A stretch of 64,000 bases of DNA from positions 1,394,448 through 1,458,447 of the forward strand of contig NZ_CP054475.1 in the NCBI RefSeq assembly GCF_025345565.1, in the 5' to 3' direction. The notes beneath the pieces were generated by a model that was not told the origin of the DNA, made no database searches, and saw only the letters and a program-made list of their open reading frames with translations. The position numbers and the translations under genes are program-made. The stretch is from Thalassolituus hydrocarboniclasticus (GTDB taxonomy: Bacteria; Pseudomonadota; Gammaproteobacteria; Pseudomonadales; Oceanobacteraceae). Below are positions 46,222 to 54,128 of this stretch, one piece after another. Within the stretch, counting starts at the first letter, position 1. Each line of letters starts with the position of its first letter.

Positions 46222-47550
46222 ATGATTCACGAATTATTACTGATAGCGCTGCTGATTGTACTCAGCGGCTTGTTTGCGGTGTCGGAAATTTCTATCGCTG
46301 CGGCCCGTAAAATCAAATTACGGGTACTGGCCGATGAAGGCAACGAACGGGCTGAAGCGGTACTGCGTTTGCAGGAAGAGCCCGGTGCTTTTTTTGCCAT
46401 GATACAGATTGCCCTGAATGCCATTGCCATCATGGGCGGTATTGTTGGTGAGCAGACCCTGACGCCGTATTTTCAGAATCTGCTGCAGCTGTTTTATCAG
46501 GGGCCGATGCTGGAACAGATCAGCTTTGTGCTGTCGTTTACCACGGTTACCTCGCTGTTTATTCTGTTTGCCGATCTGCTGCCGAAGCGTCTGGGCATGA
46601 TTATTCCGGAAACCATGGCGATGAAAGTCGTCACGCCGATGCGCTGGGTGACGCAGTTACTTAAGCCTCTGGTGATGTTATTTAACAGCCTGACCAACCT
46701 GTTGCTGCGCCTGTTTGGCTTGCCGATGCAGCGGGAAGATACGGTCACCACCGATGATATTGTTGCAATGATGGATGCCGGTGCCGAGCACGGCAGTCTG
46801 CAGCAGCAGGAATACCATCTGATTGGTAATGTGTTTGAGCTGGAAGGGCGCACGCTGCCAACGGCAATGACCATGCGTGAGCAGATTGTCTATTTCGATA
46901 TTAACGACAGCAGTGCAGATATCAGCGCCAAAATTATCGAGCATCCGCACAACTGGTTTTTAATCTGTGATGGTTCGCTGGATAAGCTGGTGGGTGCGGT
47001 TGAGTCGAAAGAAATTCTGCGCAAGGTCTTAAAAGGGGAACAGGCGCAGATTGGCGACGATATGATCGAACGCGAGCTGCTGTATTTACCCGACACCCTG
47101 ACCCTGGCCGAAGGCCTGAACGCCTTTAAAACCACCGCCCAGCCGTTTGCCGTGGTACTGAATGAATATGCGCTGGTGGTGGGTATTCTGACGGTAAAAG
47201 ATTTAATGAACAGTTTTATGGGCGATCTGGTCGCGTCCAGTGGGGACGAACAGATTGTCCGCCGTGATGCCAGCTCCTGGCTGGTGGATGGCAGCACCCC
47301 GGTGGTCGATCTGGCACGGGTGCTGGAGCTGGATATCGATGATTTTCCGGATAACAGCCAGTATGAAACCGTCGCCGGATTTTTAATTTACCGCCTGAAA
47401 CGTATTCCGAAGCGCACCGATTTTATTACCTTTGCCGGTTTTAAATTTGAGGCGATGGATATCGATAACCTGCGCGTTGATCAGCTGATGGTGTCACGTA
47501 TTAAAGAAAACGACAGCCCGCCGACCAACCAGATCAGCGGACCGTTATAA
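46222..47550 (+). CDS. CNNM/CBS/CorC_HlyC-domain membrane protein (YtfL/PaeA-like)
   Basis: 442 residues: an N-terminal CNNM (DUF21) transmembrane domain (about 1-190; LSGLFAVSEISIAAARKIKL), a CBS pair (about 205-335) and a CorC/HlyC transporter-associated domain at the C-terminus (about 350-430). Length and architecture match E. coli YtfL, reported as the cadaverine/putrescine exporter PaeA. Others in the family handle Mg2+ or Co2+. The stop is immediately followed by the convergent mdaB stop, with no spacer. Confidence 0.88.
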   Translation: MIHELLLIALLIVLSGLFAVSEISIAAARKIKLRVLADEGNERAEAVLRLQEEPGAFFAMIQIALNAIAIMGGIVGEQTLTPYFQNLLQLFYQGPMLEQISFVLSFTTVTSLFILFADLLPKRLGMIIPETMAMKVVTPMRWVTQLLKPLVMLFNSLTNLLLRLFGLPMQREDTVTTDDIVAMMDAGAEHGSLQQQEYHLIGNVFELEGRTLPTAMTMREQIVYFDINDSSADISAKIIEHPHNWFLICDGSLDKLVGAVESKEILRKVLKGEQAQIGDDMIERELLYLPDTLTLAEGLNAFKTTAQPFAVVLNEYALVVGILTVKDLMNSFMGDLVASSGDEQIVRRDASSWLVDGSTPVVDLARVLELDIDDFPDNSQYETVAGFLIYRLKRIPKRTDFITFAGFKFEAMDIDNLRVDQLMVSRIKENDSPPTNQISGPL

Positions 47551-48135
47551 TCATTTTATTGCCTGTGTTGCAGCGGGAATAACCTGCTGCAGATGGGCAA
47601 TAAAATCCTGTTCCAGATGGCTGGTATCGCCGGCAATCACATTGTCGGCATGGAAGGTTGGCCACTGCTCGCGCAGACCCAGATAACGGTTGGTGAGAAT
47701 GGGCTGCACCAGAACATCATCAATATGCTGATACTGTTCCAGCACCGGACAGGCGCCCAGATCGCTGGCTTTCATATTGGAAGTAACAACCAGCATAAAA
47801 GCCTTGCCGCCCAGCTGTCCGCCTTCGCCATACATATCGGTGATTAAAAAGGTTTTACGGTGCTGCAATACTTCATCAAAGTATTCTTTTAACAGCGCCG
47901 GTGCACCAAACCACCAGATCGGAAAATGGTAAACGATGGCATCGGCCCAGTGCAGATGTTCTATTTCTTCTTCGATGTTCCAGCCGCCTGCGGCTTTAAT
48001 GACTGCCAGATTACGCACCTGAACGGAATGCCCCTGACGCCGTGCGAAGCCCTCGGTTAATGCTGAAAGGGTGGCATTTAATTCGCCTTTGGCGGCGTAC
48101 AGTTTGGGGTTGGTGGTCAGAATCAGAATATTCAT
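47551..48135 (-). CDS. mdaB: NAD(P)H quinone reductase, MdaB-like flavodoxin-fold protein
   Basis: 194 residues. It has the flavodoxin-like fold typical of the MdaB/NQO family: the N-terminal ILILTTNPKLYAAKGELN and the GGWNIEEEIEHLHWADAIVY and FPIWWFGAPALLKEYFDEV segments that line the flavin site. It reduces quinones by two electrons, protecting against oxidative and electrophile stress. Last gene of an operon with a nitroreductase and a 59-residue ORF, probably under the divergent LysR regulator. Confidence 0.85.
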   Translation of the reverse strand: MNILILTTNPKLYAAKGELNATLSALTEGFARRQGHSVQVRNLAVIKAAGGWNIEEEIEHLHWADAIVYHFPIWWFGAPALLKEYFDEVLQHRKTFLITDMYGEGGQLGGKAFMLVVTSNMKASDLGACPVLEQYQHIDDVLVQPILTNRYLGLREQWPTFHADNVIAGDTSHLEQDFIAHLQQVIPAATQAIK

Positions 48136-48187
48136 TGATACCTCTGCCGGTCAGCGGCGTTGTTTTGCGGTTCACAATAGGTTGTCG

Positions 48188-48367
48188 TCACAATAAATAG
48201 GGCAGACGGGAGCGGTAGGCGCAGGCCTGGTCGCTGCTGTCTGCGTGAGTGCGCAGCAATAAAAAATTGCAATCCAGACTCAGTTGCCAGTCTTTGTTGT
48301 GGCGGCGGCAGGTACGGATATGGCGGAACATTGTGCGTACGGAAATGCAGTAAACGGCTGTGCTCAT
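48188..48367 (-). CDS. 59-residue Cys-containing ORF in the nitroreductase operon
   Basis: ATG 48367 follows AGGAGA at five bases and fills most of the gap between the nitroreductase stop (48384) and mdaB. The product (MSTAVYCISVRTMFRHIRT start) is basic and carries four cysteines (7, 20, 33, 49). No family recognised. The good ribosome site and operon spacing favour a real gene, but composition alone does not prove it. Confidence 0.45.
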   Translation of the reverse strand: MSTAVYCISVRTMFRHIRTCRRHNKDWQLSLDCNFLLLRTHADSSDQACAYRSRLPYLL

Positions 48368-48383
48368 AGGGTCTCCTGTCCGG

Positions 48384-49109
48384 CTAATCAAAACGGTGTA
48401 ATACATCGCCCAGTGGACGGCGGGTTTTCTCACCCGGTTCTGTCAGGCGATAGCCCAGCGCCAGTGCCCAGACCGGTTTGAACAGGGTGTTATCAATACC
48501 GGTAAGCTCCTGTAATTGTTGCTGCCAGATTTCCTGCACAAAACCTTCAATCGGGCAGGAGTCGATACCCAGCAGCGCGGCCACTGTCATCATGTTGGCC
48601 AGTGGCAGGTAGGTCTGATGGGTGGCCCAGTCGGTCAGACTGCGCTCGGATTCCAGCAGGTTGAAATCCTGTTCCTGAAAGGTGCGGAAGAAGCCGCCTT
48701 TGGCACTCACCACTTCCGCAGGCAGTTGCTGCACCTCGGTCATCATATGGCGGATGTAATCAGAGTCATGACGCACGCCCGGAGCGCAACGCACCATGCC
48801 AATTAATACGTGGCTGGCGCTGGTAAACTGGCGTTTACCGCCCCAGCTGTTTTCACTCAGCTGCGCGCGTAATTGCGGATTCTGAATTAACAGAAACTGC
48901 CAGGGCTCGAAGCCAAAAGAGCTGGGTGACAGGCGTCCGGCTTCGATAATGGTGGCAAAGTCTTCGCTGCTGATTTTTCGGGTCGGATCAAAGGTTTTGC
49001 AGGCATGGCGGAAGCGGAATGCCTGCAGAATCTGCTGGCGCAGGGCTTCCTGCACGGTATTGGTGTGATTATTAGGAGCGCTTTGGGTTGTTGCTTCGTG
49101 GGCGGACAT
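48384..49109 (-). CDS. NAD(P)H-dependent nitroreductase
   Basis: 241 residues, nitroreductase fold. FMN/substrate segments: FRHACKTFDPTRKIS, RLSPSSFGFEPWQFLLIQ, and the C-terminal GYRLTEPGEKTRRPLGDVLH. It reduces nitro-aromatics, quinones or flavins with NAD(P)H in the cytoplasm. GAGGAAC precedes ATG 49109. It starts an operon with a small ORF and mdaB, divergent from a LysR gene, the usual layout of an electrophile/quinone-responsive unit. Confidence 0.9.
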   Translation of the reverse strand: MSAHEATTQSAPNNHTNTVQEALRQQILQAFRFRHACKTFDPTRKISSEDFATIIEAGRLSPSSFGFEPWQFLLIQNPQLRAQLSENSWGGKRQFTSASHVLIGMVRCAPGVRHDSDYIRHMMTEVQQLPAEVVSAKGGFFRTFQEQDFNLLESERSLTDWATHQTYLPLANMMTVAALLGIDSCPIEGFVQEIWQQQLQELTGIDNTLFKPVWALALGYRLTEPGEKTRRPLGDVLHRFD

Positions 49110-49231
49110 ATCGTGTTCCTCGGATGGAGTGGAATATGCCCAGTCTATTTATTGTTTGAGATTGAAAAAGACGATAACGTTTGAGTTACTTTCAAAAATA
49201 TTTTGATAGTGGCTGTCAAATGGAGGTATTC

Positions 49232-50116
49232 ATGAATCTCGCCGATCTGGAGCTGTTTATTCAGGTGGCCGATGCCGGCAGTTTATCGGCCGCTGCGCGG
49301 GTGCTGGACTGCAGCCCGGCGGTGGCCAGTGCGGCATTAAAGCGGCTTGAGCTGCAGCTGGGGGCGCGTCTGTTCAGCCGTTCAACCCGCTCATTACGGC
49401 TGACGCGGGAAGGGACGTTGTTTCTGGCCTATGCGCGCAAGGCGCTCAGTCTGCTGCAGGAAGGTCGTGGTTTGCTGGATGGTGAGCTGCATCATGTGGC
49501 CGGGCAGCTGAGTATTTCGGCGCCTTCTGATCTGGGGCGGCACTGGCTGCAACCGGCGCTGGATGATTTTCAGGCACTGTACCCGCAGGTACAGCTGCAG
49601 CTGAGTCTGAGCGATGAGCTGAGTAATTTTTACCGTGATCCGGTGGATGTGGCACTGCGTTACGGCCAGCTGAGTGACTCCGGGCTGATTGCCACACGCC
49701 TGTTGGATAACCGCCGCTTACTTTGTGCCGCACCGGCATATCTGCAACGGGCGGGAATGCCGCAGCAGCTGGAGGCGTTAAAACAGCATAATTGTCTGAC
49801 CTTTTTCCTGCGCGGTGAGCGTTATGATCACTGGCATTTCCGTGACGGGCAGGGCAATCAGAGCGATCTGACGGTCAGTGGTAACCGCAGTGCCAGCGAT
49901 GGGGCACTGGTGCGCGAATGGGCGTTGGCCGGTCTGGGGATTGCCTACAAATCGCAGCTCGATATCGCCGCGGATGTGCAGGCCGGACGGCTGCAGGTGG
50001 TGTTACCGGATTACTGGCAGGATGCGCCGCTGTATCTGGTGTATGCCGAGCGCGAATATCTGCGCCCGGCGGTACGGTGTTTTATCGACTTTATGAAGGC
50101 GCGGGTGCGCAACTGA
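49232..50116 (+). CDS. LysR-family transcriptional regulator
   Basis: 294 residues from ATG 49232 (TGGAGG upstream); longer in-frame starts lack one. N-terminal winged HTH (MNLADLELFIQVADAGSLSA) and a periplasmic-binding-like effector domain (about 90-290). It is divergent from the nitroreductase-mdaB operon with about 120 bp between the starts, so it probably controls that operon and itself. The effector is unknown; the close relatives I know of respond to quinones or electrophiles. Confidence 0.88.
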   Translation: MNLADLELFIQVADAGSLSAAARVLDCSPAVASAALKRLELQLGARLFSRSTRSLRLTREGTLFLAYARKALSLLQEGRGLLDGELHHVAGQLSISAPSDLGRHWLQPALDDFQALYPQVQLQLSLSDELSNFYRDPVDVALRYGQLSDSGLIATRLLDNRRLLCAAPAYLQRAGMPQQLEALKQHNCLTFFLRGERYDHWHFRDGQGNQSDLTVSGNRSASDGALVREWALAGLGIAYKSQLDIAADVQAGRLQVVLPDYWQDAPLYLVYAEREYLRPAVRCFIDFMKARVRN

Positions 50117-50119
50117 AGT

Positions 50120-51184
50120 TCAGCTGCTTCCGGCGCGTAATTCGATAACTTCGGCCGCAGGCGGCAGAGGAGTCGTGCTTTGCGTTGCGCTATCTGCTGC
50201 CGGGTTGTTTGCCGCAGGGCTGTTTTCGGACGTTCCGGCAGCCGCTTCTTCCATGGCCCGCAGGCGTTCTTTTTCCAGTTTTTTCTTCCAGCGTTTTTCA
50301 GCCTTTTTCAGGTGTTTGCCCATCATTTTGGCCAGCTGCGGCACCAGTGCCGGCGGCAGATCATGGCCCATGCCCTGAATGACTTTCAGTTTGGCTTTAC
50401 GGATGGCGGCGGCGGTATCTTCGCCCATACGCACCGGAATTAACGGGTCGTCGGTACCGTGAATCACCAGCGTCGGCAGTTTGATTTTACGCAGCAGGTG
50501 GCTGCGGTCACCGGCGGCGGTAATGGCAACCAGCTGGCGTTTAAAACCGGTGGGATTGGTGGTGCGTTCAAAGCTGGTTTCGGCCAGTGCGCGCAGCTCC
50601 ATTTCATCCATCGGGTAGGCCGGGCTGCCGATTAAACGGTTCATACGCATGGTGTAGCGGATAGACGCTTCGCGGTTAAACGGTGTCGGGCGCTTGGCCA
50701 GCTGCAGCAGCACTTTCAGTTTGGCATCGGGCAGGCCGGGGCTGGTCGCTGACGACATAATGGAGGTCAGGCTGCGCACCCGCTTTTTATGTTTGGCGGC
50801 GAGAATCTGGGCAATCATACCGCCCATAGAGGCGCCGACCAGGTGCGCGCTGTCGATCTGCAGTTCATCCATTAACGCCAGTACATCGCGGGCCATATCT
50901 TTCAGCGTGTACGGCACCCGGGCTTTGCGTTTGAGTTTGGTGACCAGCCAGGTGGCGAGCAGGCTGGGGTTGCCGTGATGATCCATCTGCGATGAGCGGC
51001 CAACGTCACGGTTATCAAAACGTACGACCTGATAGCCTTTATCAACCAGCGCCTGACACAGGCTATCTGGCCAGATCCGCATCTGTGCGCCTAAACCCAT
51101 AATCAGAATCACAGCGGGGTCGGCCGGGTTGCCCATTCTTTCATAGGCCAGCTCAATGCCATCGGGGGTGCGGATGTGCGACAT
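50120..51184 (-). CDS. alpha/beta-fold hydrolase with charged C-terminal tail
   Basis: 354 residues. Oxyanion-hole region VILIMGLGAQMRIWP, nucleophile elbow VGASMGGMIAQ, acid in IHGTDDPLIP and histidine in QGMGHDLPPAL complete a hydrolase triad. The last ~75 residues form a Lys/Arg/Glu-rich helix (LKKAEKRWKKKLEKERL) and a low-complexity tail beyond the usual fold. It resembles esterases/lipases of the TesB-unrelated 'alpha/beta hydrolase' group; the substrate is unknown. Convergent with the LysR gene, 3 bp between stops. Confidence 0.85.
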   Translation of the reverse strand: MSHIRTPDGIELAYERMGNPADPAVILIMGLGAQMRIWPDSLCQALVDKGYQVVRFDNRDVGRSSQMDHHGNPSLLATWLVTKLKRKARVPYTLKDMARDVLALMDELQIDSAHLVGASMGGMIAQILAAKHKKRVRSLTSIMSSATSPGLPDAKLKVLLQLAKRPTPFNREASIRYTMRMNRLIGSPAYPMDEMELRALAETSFERTTNPTGFKRQLVAITAAGDRSHLLRKIKLPTLVIHGTDDPLIPVRMGEDTAAAIRKAKLKVIQGMGHDLPPALVPQLAKMMGKHLKKAEKRWKKKLEKERLRAMEEAAAGTSENSPAANNPAADSATQSTTPLPPAAEVIELRAGSS

Positions 51185-51287
51185 GCAACCTTATCTCCAT
51201 ATCAGGGTCTTTGATACTCGCTCGCCTTGTGACCGCGCGACGGTTAGAATGCGGTACTTTATAGATTGTAGTTATAAGTGTAGAGCT

Positions 51288-52118
51288 ATGAATATCGATT
51301 TCCCCCTGATTCTGATGGTGCTTACCCTGGGCACCGGTGTGATTGCCGGCGTCGATAAATTCTGGCTGGCCAAACGCCGTAAAGCACGTGCGGAGGCTCT
51401 TATCGCCGAACGTGCGCACCCGGACGATATTCATGAGGCGGAAACCGAGCCTTTTATTATCGAACAATCGAAATCCTTTTTCCCGGTGTTGGCGCTGGTG
51501 TTTGTTCTGCGTTCTTTTATTGCTGAGCCTTTCCAGATTCCGTCGAGCTCAATGGAGCCCGGACTGGTGACAGGGGATTTTATTCTGGTCAGCAAATTTC
51601 ATTATGGTCTGCGTTTACCGGTATTCGGTACCAATCTGGTCCCCCTCGGTGAACCACAGCGCGGCGATGTGATGGTGTTTTTCCCGCCCGATGACCCACG
51701 TTACTTTATTAAACGGGTAATCGGTCTGCCGGGTGATCATATTGAATACCGTAACCGCCAGCTGAAGGTGAACGGCAACGTGATTGAAACCCATGAGCTG
51801 GGCGGCGAGCCGCCATACCGTCCGCTGAAATATCTGGCGCAGGAGCAACTGGATTCGGCTGATGCCACCGTGCAATGGGTTGTCGGGCGTCACCCGGTCA
51901 CTCAGCAGCTGACGGTTCTCGCTGGTCCGGAGGGCGAGTGGCGCGTACCGCAGGGCAGTTATTTTATGATGGGTGACAACCGCGGTAACAGTTCTGACAG
52001 CCGCAGCTGGGGCTTTGTACCGGAGGAAAATATTGTCGGTAAAGCGGTAGCGGTATGGATGCACTGGGAAAGCTGGGGCGATATCCCATCATTCAGCCGC
52101 AATAAGTGGATCGACTGA
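51288..52118 (+). CDS. lepB: signal peptidase I
   Basis: 276 residues from ATG 51288; codons further upstream are non-coding. Two N-terminal membrane helices (about 5-22 and 63-80) precede the periplasmic catalytic domain. The catalytic Ser88 lies in IPSSSMEPGL and the catalytic Lys142 in YFIKRVIGLPGD. GDNRGNSSDSRSWGFV is the conserved box E. It removes signal peptides from Sec and Tat exported proteins at the inner membrane. The usual neighbours lepA and rnc are not here, so this may be a relocated or second copy. Confidence 0.93.
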   Translation: MNIDFPLILMVLTLGTGVIAGVDKFWLAKRRKARAEALIAERAHPDDIHEAETEPFIIEQSKSFFPVLALVFVLRSFIAEPFQIPSSSMEPGLVTGDFILVSKFHYGLRLPVFGTNLVPLGEPQRGDVMVFFPPDDPRYFIKRVIGLPGDHIEYRNRQLKVNGNVIETHELGGEPPYRPLKYLAQEQLDSADATVQWVVGRHPVTQQLTVLAGPEGEWRVPQGSYFMMGDNRGNSSDSRSWGFVPEENIVGKAVAVWMHWESWGDIPSFSRNKWID

Positions 52119-52157
52119 TCTACACTTAGGCGATACGTTATAAACAGGTATCGCCTT

Positions 52158-52283
52158 ATGCCATCCCATACTCCGACAACGAAAAAAGCTCCCTGCAAAT
52201 TCTGCCAGCGTTCACGCTGGCTGATGACCATCACCATTCTGGTGGTGCTTTTCAGCATTGTTCTTCTGAATCTCGGCCACTGA
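52158..52283 (+). CDS. 41-residue single-helix membrane protein with CxxC
   Basis: ATG 52158 opens 41 codons: a basic N-terminus with CKFC, then a single hydrophobic helix (MTITILVVLFSIVLLNLG) before TGA. Composition is that of a small bitopic membrane protein. The ribosome site (CAGGTAT) is modest. It lies 39 bp after lepB on the same strand. No family recognised. Confidence 0.5.
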   Translation: MPSHTPTTKKAPCKFCQRSRWLMTITILVVLFSIVLLNLGH

Positions 52284-52385
52284 GCCCTGTTTATTTTCCT
52301 GATTATGATACTGTCACTAAAGTCGTATCCGGGCGGGAATATTTTTACGATTTAAGGACTGGATATTTACTGCCAAGGGCATACA

Positions 52386-52781
52386 ATGCCGCCCCTTGAT
52401 AGGTTGATGTACGGCAATTCTGTGAATTATCTGACGAGACAACTCAAAGGCAAGGCACTGGATATCCTTTACCGGCTGATCCCCGTGCGACCGGTGATGC
52501 GCAGCGCCAACGAGCAAATGCTGCTGGACCGTGAATCACGCCGTATGCACCTGTATTACTGTCGTAGTTGTCCCTCCTCTGTCACCATCAAACGCCACTG
52601 TGAACGTCTCGGTTTACGGGTGGTGGAAAAAGACGTCCTGCGTGTTAATGCCTACCGTAATGAACTGCTCAATGGCGGTGGCGCTCCTAAAGTTCCCTGT
52701 TTACGTGTTGATGATGAACAGGGCGGCAAATGGCTGTACAGCCCGGATGCCATTCTCGACTATCTGCAAAACCGCTTCTGA
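52386..52781 (+). CDS. glutaredoxin-fold protein with N-terminal extension
   Basis: 131 residues as given; ATG 52407 would give 124. The C-terminal ~80 residues are glutaredoxin-like: strand LYYCRSCPSS, cis-Pro segment KVPCLRVDD, and the final YSPDAILDYL. The active site reads C-P-S-S rather than CPFC/CPYC, so it would be monothiol at that position; an upstream Cys (YCRSC) could partner it. The N-terminal ~45 residues are basic and helical and could contact the membrane. Probably a redox or iron-sulphur-related role. Confidence 0.75.
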   Translation: MPPLDRLMYGNSVNYLTRQLKGKALDILYRLIPVRPVMRSANEQMLLDRESRRMHLYYCRSCPSSVTIKRHCERLGLRVVEKDVLRVNAYRNELLNGGGAPKVPCLRVDDEQGGKWLYSPDAILDYLQNRF

Positions 52782-52899
52782 TCTGTTATATCGCCAGTCT
52801 TTCTGCTGCTTCTTATCCTGTTCTGTGGCGTGAACGGCCTTCGCCCTGAGGGCAGGCTGACGTTAGAATGCGGGCATTGTTTTGCCTCAGGAAGTGGCT

Positions 52900-53913
52900 A
52901 TGCCCGTTTTAACGTCTTCGTACTGTCCGCCCTGGCTGCTGGCCAATGGTTATGTTCAGAGCATTTTTCCGACTTTTTTCCGTAAGCTGGATGACGATCA
53001 TCTGTTGCGTGAGCGTATTGCCACCGATGACGGAGATTTTCTTGATCTCGACTGGAGCCGTGTCGGTTCGCGTACCCTGGTCATTGTTTCCCACGGGCTG
53101 GAAGGCCATTCACGCCGGCCTTATGTATTGGGTACGGTACGTGAAGCCAACCGTCAGGGCTGGGATGCGCTGGCCTGGAATTTCCGCTCCTGCAGTGGTG
53201 ACACTAATTTGTTGCCACGCATGTATCACAGTGGCGCAACCGATGACCTGCACCGCGTGGTGCGTCATGCGCTGGCTCAGGGTTATGAGCAGGTTCATCT
53301 GGTGGGCTATTCGATGGGCGGCAATCTGAGTCTGGTGTATGCCGGGCGGGAGGCGGAGCAGGTGCCGCCACAAGTGCGTTCGGTGGTGGCTTTTTCTGTG
53401 CCCTGCGATCTGCGCAGCAGCGCGTATCAGCTGGCTAAGTGGCAGAACCGTGTTTTTATGTGGAAATTCCTGCGCGACCTGAAAGAAAAAATGACGGTAA
53501 AGTCGCAGCGTTTTCCGCATCTGGTCAGTGTGGATGGATTTGATGATATCCGTACCTTCAAGCAGTTTGACGATCGTTATACCGCACCGCTGCACGGTTT
53601 CCGTGACGCTGAGGATTACTGGACGCAGTCCAGCAGTTTGCGTTATCTGCCCGGGTTGCAGATTCCGACGTTGCTGGTAAACGCGCGTAACGATCCGTTT
53701 CTGTCGCCTGAATGCTTCCCTGAACAACTGGCTGCCGGACACGATTACCTGCATCTGGAAATGCCCGCCAGTGGTGGTCATGTTGGTTTTATCCAGCGCA
53801 CGGCTGATCAGACCTACTGGATGGAACAGCGGGCCATGGCCTTTATTGCAGAGGCGGCTGGTCAGCTGGAGCCTGAGCAGACGGATGCTGTAGCGGAAAG
53901 CCTGACTTCCTGA
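52900..53913 (+). CDS. YheT-family alpha/beta hydrolase
   Basis: 337 residues from ATG 52900 (AGGAAG upstream; an earlier in-frame start is unsupported). The N-terminal PPWLLANGYVQSIFPTFFRK is the hallmark of the YheT/ABHD1-3 family. Oxyanion region VSHGLEGHSRRPY, nucleophile GYSMGGNLSL, acid in NARNDPFLSPE and histidine in PASGGHVGF are all present. These are esterase-like enzymes of poorly known substrate, often membrane-lipid linked. Confidence 0.88.
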   Translation: MPVLTSSYCPPWLLANGYVQSIFPTFFRKLDDDHLLRERIATDDGDFLDLDWSRVGSRTLVIVSHGLEGHSRRPYVLGTVREANRQGWDALAWNFRSCSGDTNLLPRMYHSGATDDLHRVVRHALAQGYEQVHLVGYSMGGNLSLVYAGREAEQVPPQVRSVVAFSVPCDLRSSAYQLAKWQNRVFMWKFLRDLKEKMTVKSQRFPHLVSVDGFDDIRTFKQFDDRYTAPLHGFRDAEDYWTQSSSLRYLPGLQIPTLLVNARNDPFLSPECFPEQLAAGHDYLHLEMPASGGHVGFIQRTADQTYWMEQRAMAFIAEAAGQLEPEQTDAVAESLTS

Positions 53914-54128
53914 GTAAAAGTCCGTTGTAAGCGGCTGTGACGGACGTAGCCAAAGATTTCTGACGGTTACTGTGAGTCAGTGTGATCGGTTATCTGTTCG
54001 GATATTTGACGAAATTCTGAAAAATCAGACGTCATATTTCCGTTATGTTGTGTTGAGTTGTTAAAACAACCATTTACTGAACGTAAGTTGACTATGGTTT
54101 GAGGTAAGCATTCTGCGAGCCTCAAGCC

